This document shows positions 58,277 through 64,000 of a stretch of DNA of 64,000 bases, one piece after another. The notes under the pieces were generated by a model. It was given only the letters and a program-made list of their open reading frames with translations. It was not told the origin of the DNA and did not search any database. Each line of letters opens with the position of its first letter. Positions within the stretch are counted from its first letter, which is position 1. The translations under genes were made by a program, and so were the position numbers. Source of the stretch: Protopterus annectens (Eukaryota; Chordata; Ceratodontiformes; Protopteridae); assembly GCF_019279795.1 (NCBI RefSeq), contig NC_056750.1, forward strand, positions 827,268,501 to 827,332,500, in the 5' to 3' direction.

Positions 58277-60589
58277 AGCTCAAGTTGTACATTAACACAC
58301 ATAGCCTGAATTAACTTTGAGCAGAACAATCATTACGAAGTGGGTTCACAGATGCTTTCTTCAGAGCATTAGGGCTGCAGGTATGTTTGCAGCATCTCCC
58401 GATGATCATATGCCTAATTTTCTCATATGATGTCATTCTATTTACTTTATATCACAACAGGTATTATAGAATCAGAAATAAGCAGAACTTCAGTCTTGAT
58501 GTATACCATCAGCAGCTATAAGCCACGGCTTTGCTTTGATTGGGGTATTTTAACTCCCCCCTCCTCATTAAGTCTCAACAGCCAAGTAGTGCCTACCAGA
58601 TGTTATAGGTTAAATCCAGATGTTACAGGTTAAATATATTTTACTCCCTGAAGGACTGCTTAGGTAAAATTAACCATGGCATAACAAGAGTGAATGTACA
58701 TGCAATTTCTCAAACATGGACTAGAAACCACATTTGCTACATAAAGGAGCATTAGAAACAATACTAAAGTAATAATTAGCAACATGAAAACTCTGCAGCA
58801 AACTGAAAATGCCTTTTATCTGTAGAAAGTATTGGAAGTCCAGTTGAAATCTGTCTACCATGGCAAGTAAACCTCTTCAGTCCTAATTCTGGATATTAGT
58901 GATGAAGTCACTACACATCTGTAAAAATCTCACTTTTGTAATGCTGTACCTAGCCAACCTTCCCTAAATGATTAAAACATACAGTCATCCATGATACTTG
59001 CAGTCTGTGCCTTAGAAAAACTAATTGTTTTTGTTCAATTATAAACAGCAAACTTCACATCTCTAGAAAGCATTTTCCTAAACTGCCTGTACTTTGTATC
59101 TTTTATCTATCACTTAGTTGATTACTAGACTCACGTGCAAAGCTACTGCTACTGTACCACTGAAATCGCCTTCATCTTCATTAAGGTGCATGTTACAAAG
59201 CACCAATAACAACTGAAAACTACACAGAATGTATAACGCATACAATTAGTAAAATAAATAAGAAAATCAAAATAAAATCAATTCAAGATATGAAGTATTT
59301 ATAAACAGCACTTTTGTCAAAATAAATGTGACCTACTAAAAAAAAGAGGAGAAGGAAATAAGGAATATGTGAAGTCAAAGTATTAAAAAAAAGATACTAA
59401 ACTGATTCGATCTACTCTTAAAATAACTTAGCTCAGATAAGTCTTCAGTGATCTGCAGAAACATATCCATCTTTATGGCGTGATAAGCTCCCTCAGGTAA
59501 GTTATATAAAATTACGCAAACAACAATATGGTGAAGACGATACAAAAACAGACTAGGAGCCAATGCTGCAAAGAGTTTCTCATTATACCAAAAAATAAGG
59601 GTGTTGCAACCAACAGGCTAAATTCCTATGGGTCTATTGCATGGTCCAAGAGCTAGACAAACTGGTAAAAGATTAATACACATACTGTTATACATATCAT
59701 TTCCATAATGACTCCGAACAAGACTTCTGAACAGTCATGGTATAAGGGCTGCCCTATATTCTCCCTCTGAATATATTTAAGAACTTGATAAAGGAAATAT
59801 AATAGCAGTGGTTTTAGATTTTTCTACAGCGTGTCACACATCGGATTTAACCATTTCATTTGCATCTGATATGCAAAGGATGTCGATGTATAAGAAAACG
59901 GTACATCAGATTAGAAGATTCCATATCAGAACCCTTAACCATCGCTATAAATGTTGCTCACCGTTCATCAGAATTTCCTACCACATCTGTAAGGAGTTAA
60001 AACTCATGTGTTGTCCAACTCACTCGATCATCATCTCAAACAGTCAAGACTTTCCTTCTGTTTAAGTGACACTTCAGTACAAAAGTTATCTAAAAAAAAA
60101 ACTGGAATAATTTTTAACATTTCAAAAACAAAGTCCAGGGTATTACTTTACAAGAGATTTTAAGCTCTCACCTTTTGACAAGCTTGTCATCAAATCTTGC
60201 AATAAGCTTTCTGTAACTTTCTCTTCCTCAAAATACCTACGGGTATGATATCATAAGGAGCTGAAATTTGACCAATGAGTACTAACATAAATAAAAAAGA
60301 CTAATCAACTGTTTTACTTCCTATACAGGACTAAATACTTTTTTACCTGAGAGTCTCATTGGTCTAGCATAAGTGAAGAGTCTAGCTAAACTCTGTAACA
60401 CTTCGGCTTATAAAAAGGTTAATGTACACAGTACATTCCACTCCAAGTAAGTAACCGCTTGGCCACGTTACTGAGTGCACAGTGACATGCAATTCCACAG
60501 AAATGCAGTCAGTTCACAAAGCAAACTTCATTAGCTAGTAATGTGTTTTATCTCTGTATAGGCTCACAGTGTAAGTGAACTTTAACTTA
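58277..60589. other. Unassigned, unique-looking sequence
   Basis: About 2.3 kb with no recognised transposon, tandem array or domain. The longest ORF is 85 codons (59,808-60,065), without motifs; its FSTACHTSDLTISFASDMQR start is not recognised. It could be host intergenic or intronic DNA. Confidence 0.4.
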
Positions 60590-60835
60590 TTTATTTAACA
60601 TTTGTTTACCTGGAAAGTCTGACTTGGATCAAAGCCAATTTTCAGCAGAGGCCCGGAGAAAAACACTCCTGACACATGTCTTTGAAGTGTGGGAGGAAAC
60701 CGAATCACCCACAGGAAACACACGAACGCAGGGAGGGCATGCAGACTCCACACAAAAGGCACCCCACCAGAGAATCGAACCAGGAAACCTCTTGCTGTGA
60801 GGTAACAACGCTACCGCTGTACCACTGCACCGTAA
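60590..60835 (-). mobile_element. V-SINE, minus strand
   Basis: On the minus strand: tRNA-like head GGTGCAGTGGTACAGCGG, B box GGTTCGATTCTC (60,770-60,781), then the V-SINE core with GTGTGGAGTCTGCATGCCCT, GTGTTTCCTGTGGGTGATTC and GGTTTCCTCCCACACTTCAA, then AGACATGTG. The 3' tail is CTCTGCTGAAAATTGGC, CCAAGTCAGACTTTCCAGG, TAAACAAATGTTAAATAAAT. The core is diagnostic for the V-SINE superfamily of fishes and other vertebrates. The tail matches the L2-like LINE ending at 17.02 kb. No clear target-site duplication is visible. Confidence 0.9.
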
Positions 60836-60913
60836 TGCATTATTCAAAAATACAAACAACCAATCAACTTCTCTCAAGCACTAAATGAGCCATTTTACAA
60901 ACTGTCTATCATA

Positions 60914-61344
60914 CCTCTCAACCTCTAGATAGAGAATAAGAGACAAAGGACTTAAAAACAGGGACAATCAGAGACACCTAATTAATATAATACATGCATA
61001 TAAGTACATTAACGGACATGCCCACACATGATAAATTACACAAAGACAGGATGTCATTTTAGATCATTTATAAAAAAAAGAGTTCTATACATACACAGGC
61101 ATTCATAATATGAGATTGTTTATATTTTCAAACAACTGTATAAAACTCAAGTCAAGTAATATACTCTCACCCACTCTCACACCCAAGAGAGTTTGTTTTA
61201 TTAAGTCAGATGCTTCAGCATTTGCAAAACACAAATAAATACTTAATATGGAAGCAATACACACAAGGTGATTCACATTCAGAATAAATACTTAATATGG
61301 AAGCAATACACACAAGGTGATTCACATTCAGACTGACTACACAG
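60914..61344. repeat. Start of an unclassified repeat; includes a 50-bp tandem duplication
   Basis: ATACCTCTCAACCTCT at 60,914 equals the end of the fragment at 6.26 kb. A 50-bp block starting AATAAATACTTAATATGGAA occurs twice in tandem (61,232-61,330). It leads directly into the 257-bp array. Confidence 0.55.
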
Positions 61345-62640
61345 ACTATTGGCTACACATTTATAATGACATCCCAAACATACAGGGTAAAAATATACCT
61401 CACAAGAAATCTGGACAAAGCATAAAATAATGAGGGGGACAAAGGCCAAAACACTAGGGACAGATTTTAAATATTTCTTCTATAAACTTAGAAATGCGCT
61501 AGAATAACAAGATATGTGCAAGAATGCATTTTATGAAAGATTTCAAAAGGCTGAAACTCAAATGTCTCACATTATTTACTCACCTCTGACAGTGATTTGC
61601 CAGAAAACGACACACTTTATAAGGTACAGCCCAACCATGCAAGGCAAAAATATACTTCACAAGCAATCTGGAAAAGCATAAAATAATGAAGATAACAAAG
61701 GCCCAAACATTAAAGACATATTGCTCTTATAAAGTTAGAAACATACTAAAAGGATATGTGTTAGAATGCATTTTCTAAAAGATATCAGAGTTTGAAACTA
61801 AACCATCTGACACTATTCCATGAGTTTAGTCAGTGATTTGATAGGAAAAAAAAAACATTTTATTAGGAATAGCCAAAATATACAAGGCAAAAGAATATAT
61901 ATATATATATACACCTACAAGCAATCTGGACAAAGCATAAAATAATGAGGGGGACAAAGGCCAAAACACTAGGGATAGATTTTAAATATTTCTTCTATAA
62001 ACTTAGAAATGCGCTAGAATAACAAGATATGTGCAAGAATGCATTTTATGAAAGATTTCAAAAGCTGAAACTCAAATGTCTCACGTTATTTACTCACTTC
62101 TGTCAGCGATTTGCCAGAAAATGACACACTATAAGGTACAGCCCAACTATGCAAGGCAAAAAATATACCTCACAAGCAATATGGAATAGCATAAAATAAT
62201 GAAGATAACAAAGCCCCAAACATTAAGGACAGATTTTGAATATTGCTCTTATAAAGTTAGAAACATACTAGGATAAAAGGATATGTGTTAGAATGCATTT
62301 TCTAAAAAAATATCAGAGCTTGAAACTAAACCATCTGACACTATTCCATGAGTTTAGTCAGTGATTTGATAGGGGGGAAAAAAATTATTAGGAACAGCCA
62401 AAATATACAAGGCAAAAGAATATATATACACCTACAAGCAATCTGGACAAAACATAAAATAATGAGGGGGGACAAAGGCCCAAACATTAAGGACAGACTT
62501 TAAATATGGCTACTATAAACTTAAACACATGCTAGAAGAACAGGATATGTGATATAATGCATTTCCTAAAAGATAAGGTCAGTTAGTGACTTTGGTCCTC
62601 AGCTTGTCATTTGCCAGAAAAGTGCAGAATGTAAACTTAC
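61345..62640. repeat. 257-bp tandem array with alternating A/B monomers, 5 units
   Basis: ATCTGGACAAAGCATAAAAT-type starts occur at about 61,401, 61,658, 61,915, 62,171 and 62,432, so the period is 256-261 bp. Units 1, 3 and 5 share GAGGGGGACAAAGG; units 2 and 4 share GAAGATAACAAAG and GCTCTTATAAAGTTAGAAAC. The alternation shows a higher-order dimer of about 514 bp. Related single sequence lies at 6.1-6.27 kb on the opposite strand. No ORF of note. Confidence 0.85.
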
Positions 62641-62779
62641 TGGGTACTGCAGTTGAGGACTGACATTCAGCAGGATAAATAAAAAAAAAAACACATAAGA
62701 TGAGTTCTGACAAGTGATGGCAAACCTCAGACCTTTGTGCCAAAACAGTGTTCCAAATGCGACACCGACTGCTACCCTA

Positions 62780-62965
62780 CTAGAGCTTGCCTTCAAAATC
62801 CACTTTTAAAAATGGTCTGCTTGAGTGGCTTTGGAATAGTGATTCTTTACCTTCGAGCTTCTCGATGTCCTCTGGCTCCTCCTCCATTCTTGACCTGAAG
62901 TCATATAAAGTTACTTCCTGGTTTTCCCTGCTCTTCAGAATGATCAAACTAACTACAGACTCCAT
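62780..62965 (-). CDS. Small unidentified ORF
   Basis: Sixty-one codons, acidic: MESVVSLIILKSRENQEVTL, YDFRSRMEEEPEDIEKLEGK, then a basic end and stop. No family recognised. The charged composition is protein-like, but the length is within chance and no splice context decides it. Confidence 0.15.
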   Translation of the reverse strand: MESVVSLIILKSRENQEVTLYDFRSRMEEEPEDIEKLEGKESLFQSHSSRPFLKVDFEGKL

Positions 62966-64000
62966 TCCTGCTGCTTATATGCAGACTGAACAGATGCTGT
63001 GGACCTAATTGAAGACCAAAAACACATCAGATATGGTCTTTAGCATGTAAACAACAGGAACTAAAACAAATGAGGTGGCATGAAATGAGACACTCTGACT
63101 GGCTAAGACATTTATAGCCAGAACCAGGGTCACTTTACCACAAATTTAGGGGGGAAGCACCCAAATAGGACAATTGGGGATTAAGCTTATTTAAGCTTAA
63201 AAATGGGTGTTCCCATGGAATTCAGGAAAACTGAGAGCTGTGATAGGGATAACACTTTTGAAGGATTGCATTTAAAAGAAGTACCTTTAGCAAATTTAAA
63301 AAATACTGCACAAACAGCAATGTGATATTAAAACAATATCAGCATTCCATCTCCAAATAAAGTATTTACTCGACTGCTTCTTATTCTTCTGTGTGCACTT
63401 CCTTGTTGTTTCCAACACAAAATATTTTGCTGTACTAGTCCAGTTAGGCCTAGGATAGGTTCCAGAATTTAACTGTAATTCAGCTATCATTTTTCCCATG
63501 TCTGCTCTTATGTTTGTGAGTACATGCCCCCTGAGAGTTAGAATCTTGTTTTGGGGATGGTTCTGTGATAACCTCATCTGCTACAGCTCTTGCTACCCCC
63601 TGACCGTTAGTCACCCTCACTCTCTCCAAACTCCCACCTGTGACCCATTTGCATTTTACAGAACTGAGCATGACTTCTCACCTATAGTTTCATACATTGA
63701 CAACAGTCTAAGTGTGATTATTTTTTCCAAGTGTCCAGTGACCACCTCTTAATTAAGTTCTTTTTGAATATAAGAGGTTCATTGTCTAATATATTTGCCC
63801 ATTTAAACAACACAATAGATAACATAACACAGATTTTTTTTTTGGTCACATTTCCACAACTACTTAAGAGGACAAAACTTATGAAAATAAATGCTGCATC
63901 CAACTCATTAGCATGACAAGCTTCAACTAATTGCTTCCAGGAGCAGGAGGTCATGAGATGAAATAACTGTGTCTGGCACCATGGTCGTTAAACATGGTCC
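62966..64000. other. Unassigned sequence to the window end
   Basis: No repeat or gene recognised. ORFs of 60-93 codons on both strands overlap without motifs. Confidence 0.4.

Overview
Eukaryotic, almost certainly non-mammalian vertebrate, repeat-dominated DNA. There are no bacterial-type genes, operons or CRISPR arrays. The lineage clues are CR1-like LINEs whose ORF1 carries an SGNH esterase, R4/Dong-like and L2-like LINEs, Penelope-like elements with GIY-YIG domains, and tRNA-derived SINEs with a V-SINE core or a DANA-like 3' region. Long AT and CA microsatellites are also abundant. This mix fits a fish, lungfish, shark or amphibian; I cannot place it more finely. No complete host gene is visible. 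A few short exon-like ORFs (25.6, 26.8, 29.6 and 62.8 kb) are listed with low confidence.

Layout. 0-5 kb: a 32-bp minisatellite, then plus-strand CR1-like LINE remnants interrupted by a minus-strand CR1-like LINE; the downstream remnant contains a 45-bp minisatellite made from its own ORF2. 5-9.3 kb: 39-, 83- and 59-bp tandem arrays. 9.4-11.5 kb: an R4/Dong-type LINE carrying a LINE tail and a MITE-like element. 11.5-15 kb: pyrimidine-rich DNA, a zinc-knuckle ORF fragment, a second MITE-like element and AT repeats. 15-17 kb: an L2-like LINE split by a DANA-like SINE with a 20-bp target-site duplication. 17-21 kb: mostly unassigned, with two foldback sequences. 21-25.6 kb: the most complete CR1-like LINE. 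25.6-30.2 kb: mostly unique DNA. 30.2-32.5 kb: a SINE, a LINE 3' end and two minisatellites. 32.5-46.5 kb: a duplicated 3.7-kb segment mixed with pieces of two Penelope-like families. 46.5-51.6 kb: two large minisatellites and three SINE copies. 51.8-56 kb: a third CR1-like LINE on the minus strand. 56-64 kb: degenerate and higher-order tandem repeats, a V-SINE and unassigned DNA.

How the parts relate. Two SINE/LINE partnerships can be read from shared 3' tails. One tRNA SINE family (46.6, 50.9 and 51.5 kb) ends like the CR1-like LINEs. The V-SINE at 60.6 kb ends like the L2-like LINE at 15-17 kb. This is the expected sign that the LINE reverse transcriptases mobilised these SINEs. Tandem arrays add up to roughly 10 kb of the window by my interval counts. 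At least one array arose directly from a LINE coding sequence, and CA-type microsatellites sit inside LINE coding regions twice. All percentages and copy numbers are by-eye estimates.
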